Positions 27,985 to 37,531 of a stretch of 64,000 nucleotides of DNA are shown here, piece by piece. The position numbers and the translations under genes are program-made. The notes under the pieces are model-generated. The model was not told the DNA's origin. It saw only the letters and a list, made by a program, of their open reading frames with translations, and did no database searches. Within the stretch, counting starts at the first letter, position 1; the number at the start of each line of letters is the position of its first letter. Location: positions 2,589,694 to 2,653,693 of the forward strand of contig NZ_CP009228.1 of assembly GCF_000755145.1 (NCBI RefSeq), in the 5' to 3' direction. The DNA is from Treponema putidum. Lineage in GTDB: Bacteria > Spirochaetota > Spirochaetia > Treponematales > Treponemataceae.

Positions 27985-28390
27985 TTACTGCGTCGCACGG
28001 CAAAAAAGTGTCCTCGACGTATACCCGATACGCCTGCGGTACTTTTTTGCCTAACTCCTTGTACTTACCTCGCCTATTTTCAAAAGCCATTGTTTTTCCG
28101 CTTCCTACCATAAGCGGAAAAACCTCCGATAAGATGCTTTTATTTAATAATAACTTTCTTTTGGCGGACTGCTGACACTTGTGTATTATCATAATTATGT
28201 AAAAGTACATAAGTGTCAGCACCGCGCTTTCCGCTACAATCTTTTTGCTGCATTTGTCTTCACGGGCAAGGCTCTTCCCTCCGGTCAGAGCTTGCTTTTT
28301 GATTAAACAAACCGCAAAAAGGATTTTCGCTTCAATAGCTATCCGAAAGAGGAGATAGTTAAAATGTTTTAATAAATAGCTAATGTTCAT
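27965..28390 (-). repeat. Multi-hairpin leader element E8, out of frame with its cassette
   Basis: ATG overlaps the stop of the Sel1 gene (ATGAACATTAG). Variable hairpin is of the GCTGACACTTGTGTA type with one G-T wobble. The junction has seven A where E11, with the same breakpoint, has four A and a G. The frame ends at 27959. Confidence 0.8.
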
Positions 28391-29099
28391 TTTCTTCTAT
28401 TTGTTTTAACAATTGCTGTGCTTCTTTACTTGCATTAAATACCGCTTTTTTTATCCAAAATAGCCCCCTTGTTTTACTATCTTTATCATCTTTTGCCAGA
28501 AGATATTTACCATATTCATATTGACACTTTTTATTGCCATTTTGTGCCCCTATCTGCAGCCAATACCAAGCACTTTCATCATTCTTATAGGTATAATATT
28601 GATATAAATAAAAAGGTGCATGTTTTCCACCATTCAAAGAAAACTCTTTAAACTCTTGCAATGTTTTATCGGAAATATGATAAGATAGTAAATCATCTCC
28701 TCTTTGCACATAGGTGACAGTTGTAGGATACATATCTTTAATTTTTTCTTCAGAAAATTTACATAATTCATAAAATTCAAGAAAGCCGAAAGAATTAAAT
28801 TTCATAATAGCACAATAAATACTTAAATTGGACAATTCAATACTATCATTATAAACAGCAATATATATCTTCTTTTTTTCATTTCTAATTTGGAGAATTT
28901 TTATTTCTACTTTTATTTTAAATTCAACAGTTTTATCCCGTTCATAGTCAAAATGATAGTCTAAAAAGTCAGTCTTTAGTCTATCTATCATATGATATGT
29001 ATTTTCAAATTCATTTATATCAACAATATCAATCTCTAAACAATAAATATTAATAAGATATAAAAATATTATGCTAAAACTAAATAATTGTTTTTTCAC
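28380..29099 (-). CDS. Sel1-repeat exported protein, probable immunity protein
   Basis: 239 residues with a GTG start preceded by AGGAAG inside the toxin's end. Signal peptide KQLFSFSIIFLYLINIYC, an N-terminal domain, then Sel1-like repeats near residues 160-230 (YWLQIGAQNGNKKCQYEYG, LFWIKKAVFNASKEAQQLL). Sel1 proteins are solenoids that bind other proteins, and some T6SS effector immunity proteins are of this type. The gene at 32426 is a relative. The stop overlaps the start of the next element, so cassettes abut without a gap. Confidence 0.8.
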   Translation of the reverse strand: MKKQLFSFSIIFLYLINIYCLEIDIVDINEFENTYHMIDRLKTDFLDYHFDYERDKTVEFKIKVEIKILQIRNEKKKIYIAVYNDSIELSNLSIYCAIMKFNSFGFLEFYELCKFSEEKIKDMYPTTVTYVQRGDDLLSYHISDKTLQEFKEFSLNGGKHAPFYLYQYYTYKNDESAWYWLQIGAQNGNKKCQYEYGKYLLAKDDKDSKTRGLFWIKKAVFNASKEAQQLLKQIEENEH

Positions 29100-29103
29100 T
29101 TTA

Positions 29104-32100
29104 TCACTTCCTTTTATCTCTAAGTTCCGATAAAATTATTTTAACTTGATTTTTAGCACTTATTTCTCTCGGACGATCTTTATAAGGTAATTTATTTTCC
29201 TCTCGAGCAATTTTATTCCATTTTTCTGAACCAACTTTTGTTATGTCAGATGCATGCACCACCTCTTCCGCTATAATATCTACTAAGGGTAAATCTTTAT
29301 TATATACACGATCTAGATCTATATTAATATTAATAGCCATTACCATATCAGTAGTAGCTTGCATTTTTTTATTCACACGATTACCTTTATTATCAAGCGT
29401 TTCTATATCCGCTTCAAATATCACCGGAGAATCATTTGTAACAGTATTCCCAGCATATTTCCCTAAATCAGTAGTAATAGTTACTAAAATTTTTTGACCA
29501 TTAGGTGCTTTTTCAGCCAGTAAATTGTCATAATGTTTTTTAAATGTAGGACTATCATTATATAATTTATCTATTATAGATTTAATTTCAGAATCGATTT
29601 CTGCCCACACACTTCTCCCATCCGGATCCACATACTTTACCGGATTATTCCCCGCATAATGATAAACGTGAAGATTTACGGCATTAAACACACCACCCAT
29701 ACCGGGTAAATTCTCGTTATGCTTTTTAGCTTCGTCATTTACCGGAGCTTGCGGAATGTACTCACCCAATGCCGGATCCCCGCTCAACCATCTACTGTAT
29801 TTCGGATCCAAGTACCTCGCTCCATAGTAGTACAGTCCTGTTTCCTCATCCAGCTCTTTCCCGGTAAATCTAAACGGTAACTTATCGATTCCAGGAGCAG
29901 TCTCTTCAATCCATAACTCTCCGTATGGTGTATACTCTATATGTTCGTACTGTTCACCCTTAGCATTTGTTATAAACTGCGCACTTTGCAGATGGTCTGC
30001 GTGATAATAATATCTTTTTTCTGTCTGCTCGGTTGTGTCGCCGTGGTTGTCTGCGTGCGTCATAGCGGTTACTAACCGCGAGTTTCCGACAAAGATGTGT
30101 TTGCTTACTTTTAGCCCGTGTTCGTGATTAGGTTCATGGGCAACTTGGTGTACGGAGTAAAAGTTATTAAAGTATAAAGTTTCGCTATTTGATTGCTGTG
30201 TAAACTTTAATGCTCTCTGTCCGTCATCGCCGTAGCGGTATATTACTGTGTTTAGTTTGTCGTCTGATTTTATCAATAGGTTGCGTTCATTCCATGTATA
30301 ATCTCTTCTGTAGCCTCCTGTAGGTGTAGTACTTGTTGTGCCTCCACTTTCTAGGTTTGCAGGGTCATCTTCAGGGGGTTCTAAGTCAAAGCCGTAATCT
30401 ACGCCGTATACGTCATGTTCTGCAAAGTAGGAATAGGTAAATGTTATTTCTTCTTTGTCGCTGAACTTTCCATCTTTTTCTGCAGTGATGTTGCCGTTGG
30501 CGTCGTATCGGTAATATCTATTGCCCGCTCTTATTAAGCGGTGGGCGTATTTACTGTCATACTCATAATCCAGTTCATAGTTTAGTTTTGTGTCATCCGT
30601 AGTTCCTATTGAGCCTCCGGAAAGGTTTGTAGTACTGCTCTTATTCGTCATGTTCCCTATTATGTCGAAGGCAAATGTTTGCCTGTATTTATTTGTGTGT
30701 AAGGGATTTGACGGATGCGGGTTATCGGGGTTAGGGTTTATTCCTCCGTATTGTTTGTGCGTGCCTTCGGCTTTTATAAGTTGGTACAAATTGTCATAAC
30801 TGTAGCTTTGACTTGTTTCATACTTACTAGCCGTGTTTATATACCCTTCTACATTCCCTACGGCATCAAAGTTATAATTTATTTTTTGGAATACCAAATT
30901 CTTATCTTTGTTTTCTGTCTTGATGTCTTTTAACCAACGCCGTGCAGGGTCATAGTTGTATCTTGTTTCTACTCCGTTTCCGTATTTGATGTAGACTCTC
31001 TGACCGTGTTCATCATACAAGATATTGTCTACATACCTATAGGTTTCTATTCCTTTTTTGCCTATAACTCCTTTTAATTGTCCTCCCTTGTCGTAACTGT
31101 AAGTCAGCACTTCTCCGTCAGGGTAGCTTATGCTTTGCATTCGGCCTAAGTAATCGGCTTCGTAGTTAAACACGGCAGTTACGGGCTTTTGAAATTCTCT
31201 GCCCCTCTTTATTGTCCGTGTTTCTACCTTTACTTCGTTTAGTAGGCCGTATTCGTATTTTGTCTCTCCCGTTTCATCTTTTTTGCGGATTACCTCTCCC
31301 GCTCCTTTTTCTCCCGGTACCCCGTACTCATATTCTACATCTTCACTAAAAGGATAGTCTATTTTTATGATTCTGTCCAGTCCGTCGTATTCATATTTTA
31401 TTGACGCTAATTTTGATCTTAATACGGAGTCGTTTTCATACTCAAGTCTTCCTTTATCGTCATAGTTCCATTCTTTTCTTCCCATATCAAGGCTTTCTAA
31501 ACTTATGCGCCTTCCGAGCATGTCATAGTTTACTGCCAAAAGGTTGTCCTTTGCGTCGTAGGCTCGCAGCATCTCGCCAAGAACAGAGTATTCGTATTTT
31601 GCCTTAGTAAGAAGAGTGTTGTTTTTATCACGTCTTTCTACTTCTTTTATGTTTCCTCTTATATCTTTTTTACTGATGTTTATGTTTTCTTTAGGGTCGG
31701 TTGTTTTTGTTATTTGAAGCGAAGCGTCTATCGAGTACTCATTACGCTGTATGTTTCCGTCGGGAAGGGTTGTTTTTATTACGCGGCCTAGTACGTCATA
31801 TTCATAACTTGTAGGATGTTTTAATTCGTTTAATTTTTCATATAAAAGGATTTGGCTTGAGCTTCCGCTTAATTCATTTTGTATATCTCCTCCATAGAAC
31901 ACGGGCTGTCCTTCTCCTTTTTTTCTTCCGTCTTCATCATAATAAACCGCTCCCGAAACATTCCAGCCTGTTTGAGTAGAATCTATGGTTCCTTCAATGT
32001 ACACTTCTCCTTCTTTTGCCGTGTAGTTTATGCGTCCTAAGCCGTCATGGATTACTTCTTTTGAAAATATGCGGGCATCTCCTGCGTCGCACGGCAAAAA

Positions 32101-32442
32101 AGTGTCCTCGACGTATACCCGATACGCCTGCGGTACTTTTTTGCCTAACTCCTTGTATCTGCTCCACCTATTTTCAAAAGTCCTGTCAGTAGGTTTTTTC
32201 AGTAATGAGTTTCTTTTGGCGGACTGCTCAATTTTGTTTTTTAGCATTACGAAGAAAACAAAATTGAGCACCGCTCTTTTCGCTCCAATCTTTTTGCTGT
32301 ATTTGTCTTCACAGGCAAGGCTCTTTCCTCCGGTCAGAGCTTGCTTTTCGATTACACAAACCGCAAAAAGGATTTCCGCTTCAATCGCTGTCCGAGAGAG
32401 ATAGTTTGAATGTTTTAATAAATAATTACTCTTCATTTTCAT
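29104..32442 (-). CDS. Orphan Rhs/YD cassette with degenerate metallopeptidase-like tip (EEVVH)
   Basis: 1112 residues: leader, fragment from VIHDGLGR, second-lineage YD repeats, core, YVDPDG near residue 935, then a tip of about 170 residues (RSVWAEIDSEIKSIIDKL). It contains DIIAEEVVHASDITKVG at the place where related tips have HExxH; the first histidine is glutamate. Either this is a natural variant family or the zinc site is lost. The Sel1 gene follows after four bases. The ATG overlaps the end of another Sel1 gene upstream. Confidence 0.8.
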   Translation of the reverse strand: MKMKSNYLLKHSNYLSRTAIEAEILFAVCVIEKQALTGGKSLACEDKYSKKIGAKRAVLNFVFFVMLKNKIEQSAKRNSLLKKPTDRTFENRWSRYKELGKKVPQAYRVYVEDTFLPCDAGDARIFSKEVIHDGLGRINYTAKEGEVYIEGTIDSTQTGWNVSGAVYYDEDGRKKGEGQPVFYGGDIQNELSGSSSQILLYEKLNELKHPTSYEYDVLGRVIKTTLPDGNIQRNEYSIDASLQITKTTDPKENINISKKDIRGNIKEVERRDKNNTLLTKAKYEYSVLGEMLRAYDAKDNLLAVNYDMLGRRISLESLDMGRKEWNYDDKGRLEYENDSVLRSKLASIKYEYDGLDRIIKIDYPFSEDVEYEYGVPGEKGAGEVIRKKDETGETKYEYGLLNEVKVETRTIKRGREFQKPVTAVFNYEADYLGRMQSISYPDGEVLTYSYDKGGQLKGVIGKKGIETYRYVDNILYDEHGQRVYIKYGNGVETRYNYDPARRWLKDIKTENKDKNLVFQKINYNFDAVGNVEGYINTASKYETSQSYSYDNLYQLIKAEGTHKQYGGINPNPDNPHPSNPLHTNKYRQTFAFDIIGNMTNKSSTTNLSGGSIGTTDDTKLNYELDYEYDSKYAHRLIRAGNRYYRYDANGNITAEKDGKFSDKEEITFTYSYFAEHDVYGVDYGFDLEPPEDDPANLESGGTTSTTPTGGYRRDYTWNERNLLIKSDDKLNTVIYRYGDDGQRALKFTQQSNSETLYFNNFYSVHQVAHEPNHEHGLKVSKHIFVGNSRLVTAMTHADNHGDTTEQTEKRYYYHADHLQSAQFITNAKGEQYEHIEYTPYGELWIEETAPGIDKLPFRFTGKELDEETGLYYYGARYLDPKYSRWLSGDPALGEYIPQAPVNDEAKKHNENLPGMGGVFNAVNLHVYHYAGNNPVKYVDPDGRSVWAEIDSEIKSIIDKLYNDSPTFKKHYDNLLAEKAPNGQKILVTITTDLGKYAGNTVTNDSPVIFEADIETLDNKGNRVNKKMQATTDMVMAININIDLDRVYNKDLPLVDIIAEEVVHASDITKVGSEKWNKIAREENKLPYKDRPREISAKNQVKIILSELRDKRK
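32059..32442 (-). repeat. Multi-hairpin leader element E9
   Basis: GGCAAAAAAGT-type inner stem, short middle part, variable hairpin GCTCAATTTTGTTTT/AAAACAAAATTGAGC, distal GCAAGGCTCT-type module. Edge GTTTGAA does not fit GTTRRRY. ATG lies inside the upstream gene's last codons. Confidence 0.85.
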
Positions 32443-33261
32443 TATTATTATATACTACTTTTTTTATCCAAAAATTGCTACGAAGTTTATCAAATTCGTC
32501 TTCACTGTTTCCTAGTATTTTTGCATATCTCAACATACAATAATTATTTCCATTTTGCGCACCTATTCTATACCAATATGAAGCTTTTTCTTTTTCATTT
32601 ATTTGTTCATAATATTTTCCAAGCGAATACGTTGCTGTTCCAGAACCACGCAATGCTCCGTCTTCATAAAAAAACACCTGTTCTTCTTTTAATTTTTCTA
32701 TCGGATAATCACTATCATTTGCCATAGTAAACACTATTTGTTTTTTTCTACTACGCTCTACATTCCATAGTGCCAGTTCAAAACCCTTTGCCGCACTTGT
32801 ATACAACCAAAACAGCCTTCGTTTTTGATTATCAAAATTATAACATTCCTTAATAGTATAGTAATTACATTGCGAACGGGGCGTTATATCATTTTCAATT
32901 AAAATTTCAAGCCAATAGTTCAGTTTTGATATTCTTAATTCATTATCGATATTCTGAATATAGACATAATGGTCAATTAAGATATCTACTGCACGAGGGT
33001 CTCCTTGTAATGCAAGTGTTTCTTTTTGAAATAGCTCCGCATCGTCTTTTATAACAAAACAACTGGAATTACGATCTATCTCTTCTACATACATGATATC
33101 ATCATTATCAATATTCCCTATCTCTTCTGCTAAATATCTGAGAATATCATCATCAATATTTCCCAGTTTTTCTTTTAAATATCTGAAAATATCATCATCA
33201 GTAGGCTGAGAAAAAAGTAAACACATATTTAATAATAAAAAAAGAAATATATTTTTTTCAT
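32426..33261 (-). CDS. Sel1-repeat exported protein, probable immunity protein; start out of frame
   Basis: About 278 residues with hydrophobic N-terminus (IFLFLLLNMCLLFSQ) and C-terminal Sel1 units (YSLGKYYEQINEKEKASYWY, IGAQNGNNYCMLRYAKIL). The only well-placed start is the ATG at 33261, eight bases after GGAGGG, followed by seven A; it reads out of frame. Eight A would give MKKNIFLFLLLN, a perfect signal peptide. As sequenced the gene is probably off or decayed. It follows a toxin-tail stump and is related to the gene at 28380. Confidence 0.7.
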
Positions 33262-33263
33262 TA

Positions 33264-33542
33264 CTATTTCCCTCCAATAAATTTATATTGTTCTCCAGGA
33301 CCAACAGAAGCATATGGAATACTGTTTTTTTTATTACCGGATCTATTTGTTTGTATGAGAATACCGGATTTAAAATTGACAAATCCTATCGATGCAATAA
33401 CAAGAGCTCCTTCTCCTAAAGCATCAGCAACTTTTTTTTGCAAAACAATCTTGAGAATACTATGACTAAGAATTAAACGATAGATCAGAGTTATAGTCCA
33501 TTGTCTAAAAAATAGTTCCATATCCCATTTCAGTCTTTTCAT
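33264..33542 (-). pseudogene. Stump of a toxin tip preceding the Sel1 immunity gene
   Basis: 92 residues, with the last ~60 looking like a toxin tail (VADALGEGALVIASIGFVNF, GPGEQYKFIGGK). It ends two bases before the Sel1 gene's ATG and carries that gene's ribosome site, the usual toxin/immunity spacing. No Rhs core remains upstream. The first ~30 residues (MKRLKWDMELFFRQW) may be out of their original frame. Confidence 0.5.
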
Positions 33543-33686
33543 ATATTATCCCTCAATTTTTATCAATACATTTTTTAATGAATATAGCATTATCGGTAAT
33601 AGCCAGTTACCGGTTAAAAAATATTGTAGTAAATAGAAAAGAGAAGAATGTATATTCGTCAAATAATCTCTCATGAAAAAAAGCAC

Positions 33687-33926
33687 TCATGTTTCCATAA
33701 AAAAGATAATAAACCCAAAAAAAATATTCATTAAAATTGAACCAAGTAAATATTTATTACTTTTACTTTTATCAAAATAAATAGTTATAAGAATATTAAA
33801 AAATAGTGAAGTAAAAAAAATAATATACATTTTTTTATAATGAGTATATTCAATAATACTTTTCATAAAAATAAATAATATTACATATAAAATCAATTCA
33901 ATCATAAAACATATTTTATTTTTCAT
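33687..33926 (-). CDS. Small three-helix membrane protein, probable immunity protein
   Basis: 79 residues with three helices (IELILYVILFIFM, MYIIFFTSLFFNILITIYF, LLGSILMNIFFGFIIFF). Its ATG lies 11 bases inside the end of the permuted papain-like toxin, so translation is coupled. Likely immunity protein for that peptidase; family unknown. Confidence 0.65.
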   Translation of the reverse strand: MKNKICFMIELILYVILFIFMKSIIEYTHYKKMYIIFFTSLFFNILITIYFDKSKSNKYLLGSILMNIFFGFIIFFMET

Positions 33927-36900
33927 CTACAACTACCTTTTTATATGTTTTAACTTCAGTTACTAACTTAGATTCTTTTAATTGACTTTCTAAATTACCT
34001 GGTGACATAGTATGTTTGAATCCTAATACCTCTTTTAGTACTTCAGACACATAATCAGCACAGTTAAATCCAGAACCATCACCATATTCATCTGCAAGTT
34101 CAATCATTTTAGCTTCTTGCGCTGGTGTAGTATTAATTGTATAAGCTATTATATACTCATCATTATCACGATCAAGAACAGATTTTATATAACTAGCTAA
34201 ATCAGAAGCCTCCTCACCTGAAAAAACACCAGATGATGGTCTATATAACTGTTTAGCCGGATTTAATATCATATAAGATCCGCTGGGATCATATAAAGTT
34301 GGAAGTTCGAAATCTCCAGATGAAGTTTTACCAGGATTGCTAAAATGAATTGCAACATGAGATCCCCCAAGCAATTTTTCCCATCCACTATTTGCATGAA
34401 TAATCATAATCGTAGTTTTCTTTCCATCCGGATCCACATACTTCACCGGATTATTCCCCGCATAATGATACACGTGCAAGTTTACAACATTAAACACACC
34501 ACCCATACCGGGTAAATTCTCATTATGCTTTTTCGCTTCATCATCTATCGGAGCTTTTGGTATATACTCATTAAGTGCCGGATCTCCTGATAACCACCTA
34601 CTGTATTTAGGATCTAAATACCTCGCTCCGTAATAATACAGTCCCGTCTCTTCATCCAGTTCTTTCCCCGTAAACCTAAACGGTAACTTATCGATTCCGG
34701 GAGCAGTCTCTTCAATCCATAACTCTCCGTATGGTGTATACTCTATATGTTCGTACTGTTCACCCTTAGCATTTGTTATAAACTGCGCACTCTGTAGATG
34801 GTCTGCATGGTAGTAGTAACGCTTTTCTGTCTGCTCGGTTGTGTCGCCGTGGTTGTCGGTGTGCGTCATTGCAGTTACTAAACGAGAGTTGCCTACGAAT
34901 ATATGTTTACTTACTCTAAGCCCATGTTCGTGATTAGGTTCATGGGCAACTTGATGTACCGAATAAAAGTTATTGAAATAAAGAGTTTCGCTATTACTCT
35001 GTTGAGTAAATTTTAAGGCTCTCTGTCCGTCATCTCCGTAGCGGTATATTACTGTGTTTAACTTATCGTCTGATTTTATCAATAGGTTGCGTTCATTCCA
35101 TGTATAATCTCTTCTGTAGCCTCCTGTAGGTGTAGTACTTGTTGTGCCTCCACTTTCTAGGTTTGCAGGGTCATCTTCAGGGGGTTCTAAGTCAAAGCCG
35201 TAATCTACGCCGTATACGTCATGTTCTGCAAAGTAGGAGTAGGTAAATGTAAACTCTTCCTTTTCTGTAAAGGGGCCGTCTTTTTCTGCAGTGATGTTGC
35301 CGTTGGCGTCGTATCGGTAATATCTATTGCCCGCTCTTATTAAGCGGTGTGCATATTTACTGTCATACTCATAATCCAGTTCATAGTTTAGTTTTGTGTC
35401 ATCCGTAGTTCCTATTGAGCCGCCTTGAATGTTCGTAGTACTATCTTTATTCGTCATATTCCCTATTATGTCGAAGGCAAAGGTTTGTCTGTATTTATTT
35501 GTGTGTAAGGGATTTGAAGGATGCGGGTTATCGGGGTTAGGGTTTATTCCTCCGTATTGTTTGTGCGTTCCTTCGGCTTTTATAAGTTGGTACAAATTGT
35601 CATAACTGTAGCTTTGACTTGTTTCATATTTGCTTGAAGTATTTATATACCCTCCTACATTACCTACTGCATCAAAGTTATAGTTTATTTTTTGGAATAC
35701 CAAATTCTTATCTTTGTTTTCTGTCTTTATGTCTTTTAGCCAACGCCGTGCAGGGTCATATTTGTATCTTGTTTCTACTCCGTTTCCGTATTTGATGTAG
35801 ACTCTCTGACCGTGTTCATCATACAAGATATTGTCTACATACCTATAGGTTTCTATTCCTTTTTTACCTATAACTCCTTTTAATTGTCCTCCCTTGTCGT
35901 AACTGTAGCTTAACACTTCTCCGTCGGGGTAGCTTATGCTTTGCATTCGGCCTAAGTAATCGGCTTCGTAGTTAAACACGGCGGTTACGGGCTTTTGAAA
36001 TTCTCTTCCCCTCTTTATTGTCCGTGTTTCTACCTTTACTTCGTTTAGTAGGCCGTATTCGTATTTTGTCTCTCCCGTTTCATCTTTTTTGCGGATTACC
36101 TCTCCCGCTCCTTTTTGTCCCGGTACCCCGTACTCATATTCTACATCTTCACTAAAAGGATAGTCTATTTTTATGATTCTGTCCAGTCCGTCGTATTCAT
36201 ATTTTATTGACGCTAATTTTGATCTTAATACGGAGTCGTTTTCATACTCCAAGCGGCCTTTATCGTCATAGTTCCATTCTTTTCTTCCCATATCAAGGCT
36301 TTCTAAACTTATGCGCCGTCCAAGCATGTCATAGTTTACTGCCAATAAGTTGTCTTTAGCGTCGTAGGCTTTTAACATTTCTCCTAATACCGAATATTCG
36401 TATCGGGCTTTGGTTAGTAAGGTATTGTTTTTATCCCATCTTTCTACTTCTTTTATGTTTCCTCTTATATCTTTTTTACTGATGTTTATGTTTTCCAATG
36501 GGTCGGTTGTTTTTGTTATTTGAAGCGAAGCGTCTATCGAGTATTCCGTTTTTTGACTGTTTCCGTCGGGAAGGGTTGTTTTTATTACGCGGCCTAGTCC
36601 GTCATATTCATAATTTGTAGGATGTTTTAATTCGTTTAATTTTTCATATAAAAGGATTTGACTTGAGCTTCCGCTTAATTCATTTTGTATATCTCCTCCA
36701 TAGAACACAGGCTGTCCTTCTCCTTTTTTTCTTCCGTCTTCATCATAATAAACCGCTCCCGAAATGTTCCAGCCTGTTTGGGTTTGGTAATCGGTTCCGT
36801 CTATGTATACTTCTCCTTCTTTGGCTGTGTAGTTTATGCGTCCTAGACCGTCGTGGATTACCTCTTTTGAAAATATGCGGGCATCTCCTGCGTCGCACGG

Positions 36901-37341
36901 CAAAAAAGTGTCCTCGACGTATACCCGATACGCCTGCGGTACTTTTTTGCCTAACTCCCCGCCACGGATGGCGGTGATTATAGCTTTGAGAGTTTTGCCT
37001 AGGCAAAACTCTGGAATGAAAAAGGTACAAGGACGTACCTTTTTCATCGGCCTATTTTCAAAACTCCTGTCAGTGGAGCGGTTTAGTAATAAGTTGTTTT
37101 TTAAGCAGCTTTGAGTGGCGGACTGCTCAATTTTGTTTTTTAGCATTACGAAGAAAACAAAATTGAGCACTGCGCTTTCCGCTCCAATCTTTTTGCTGCA
37201 TTTGTCTTCACGGGCAAGGCTCTTCCCTCCGGTCAGAGCTTGCTTTTTGCTTAAACACACCGCAAAAAGGATTTCCGCTTCAATCGCTGTCCGAGAAAAG
37301 AGATAGTTAGGCTGTAAATACAAATAAAGTTTTGTTTTCAT
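33916..37341 (-). CDS. Orphan Rhs/YD cassette with permuted papain/NlpC-P60-like peptidase tip
   Basis: 1141 residues: long leader, fragment from VIHDGLGR, second-lineage YD repeats, core and YVDPDG near residue 970. In the tip, GGSHVAIHF (catalytic histidine candidate) comes first, then LYDPSGSYM, then GFNCADYVSEVL (cysteine nucleophile candidate). This His-before-Cys order is that of circularly permuted NlpC/P60 (papain-fold) enzymes, which cut peptide or amide bonds in proteins or cell wall. All motif residues look intact. The DNA of its YD and core region is near-identical to that at 17.4-19.7 kb. Confidence 0.8.
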   Translation of the reverse strand: MKTKLYLYLQPNYLFSRTAIEAEILFAVCLSKKQALTGGKSLAREDKCSKKIGAESAVLNFVFFVMLKNKIEQSATQSCLKNNLLLNRSTDRSFENRPMKKVRPCTFFIPEFCLGKTLKAIITAIRGGELGKKVPQAYRVYVEDTFLPCDAGDARIFSKEVIHDGLGRINYTAKEGEVYIDGTDYQTQTGWNISGAVYYDEDGRKKGEGQPVFYGGDIQNELSGSSSQILLYEKLNELKHPTNYEYDGLGRVIKTTLPDGNSQKTEYSIDASLQITKTTDPLENINISKKDIRGNIKEVERWDKNNTLLTKARYEYSVLGEMLKAYDAKDNLLAVNYDMLGRRISLESLDMGRKEWNYDDKGRLEYENDSVLRSKLASIKYEYDGLDRIIKIDYPFSEDVEYEYGVPGQKGAGEVIRKKDETGETKYEYGLLNEVKVETRTIKRGREFQKPVTAVFNYEADYLGRMQSISYPDGEVLSYSYDKGGQLKGVIGKKGIETYRYVDNILYDEHGQRVYIKYGNGVETRYKYDPARRWLKDIKTENKDKNLVFQKINYNFDAVGNVGGYINTSSKYETSQSYSYDNLYQLIKAEGTHKQYGGINPNPDNPHPSNPLHTNKYRQTFAFDIIGNMTNKDSTTNIQGGSIGTTDDTKLNYELDYEYDSKYAHRLIRAGNRYYRYDANGNITAEKDGPFTEKEEFTFTYSYFAEHDVYGVDYGFDLEPPEDDPANLESGGTTSTTPTGGYRRDYTWNERNLLIKSDDKLNTVIYRYGDDGQRALKFTQQSNSETLYFNNFYSVHQVAHEPNHEHGLRVSKHIFVGNSRLVTAMTHTDNHGDTTEQTEKRYYYHADHLQSAQFITNAKGEQYEHIEYTPYGELWIEETAPGIDKLPFRFTGKELDEETGLYYYGARYLDPKYSRWLSGDPALNEYIPKAPIDDEAKKHNENLPGMGGVFNVVNLHVYHYAGNNPVKYVDPDGKKTTIMIIHANSGWEKLLGGSHVAIHFSNPGKTSSGDFELPTLYDPSGSYMILNPAKQLYRPSSGVFSGEEASDLASYIKSVLDRDNDEYIIAYTINTTPAQEAKMIELADEYGDGSGFNCADYVSEVLKEVLGFKHTMSPGNLESQLKESKLVTEVKTYKKVVVDEK
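36865..37341 (-). repeat. Multi-hairpin leader element E10, with three extra palindromes
   Basis: Like E7, but the stretch after GCCTAACTCC is replaced by three tandem hairpins: CCGCC/GGCGG, a perfect 24-bp palindrome at 36989-37012 (AGAGTTTTGCCT and its reverse complement), and ATGAAAAAGGTAC/GTACCTTTTTCAT at 37016-37047. The insert keeps the frame. Edge GTTAGGC. Confidence 0.85.
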
Positions 37342-37492
37342 GTTTTTTTTATTTCCTGCCTCTGTTTTATCAATTCCAATATTTTATTTAAATATACTCT
37401 TATCAAATCTAATCTTCCTAAAGCAGTTAAATAATTTACATCAATAAATTTTCTATTCAAGAAAATTTTTTTTCATTTATTTATCTATTCTA

Positions 37493-37531
37493 AAATACCT
37501 AATATTGTTTTTTAGATAATATTAGGTATTT
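37493..37531 (-). terminator. Hairpin terminator after the 37.5 kb lipoprotein gene
   Basis: Fourteen-bp stem AAATACCTAATATT/AATATTAGGTATTT with an 11-base loop, directly after the lipoprotein stop and ending in a short T run on the minus strand. AT-rich but perfectly paired. It would separate this cassette from the next. Confidence 0.6.

Noticed and set aside
36940..36960. GCCTAAC inside the element as an integron R'' box pairing with the GTTRRRY edge
   Set aside because: It occurs only in elements with the GGCAAAAAAGT stem type and is missing in the others, so it is not a conserved partner site.
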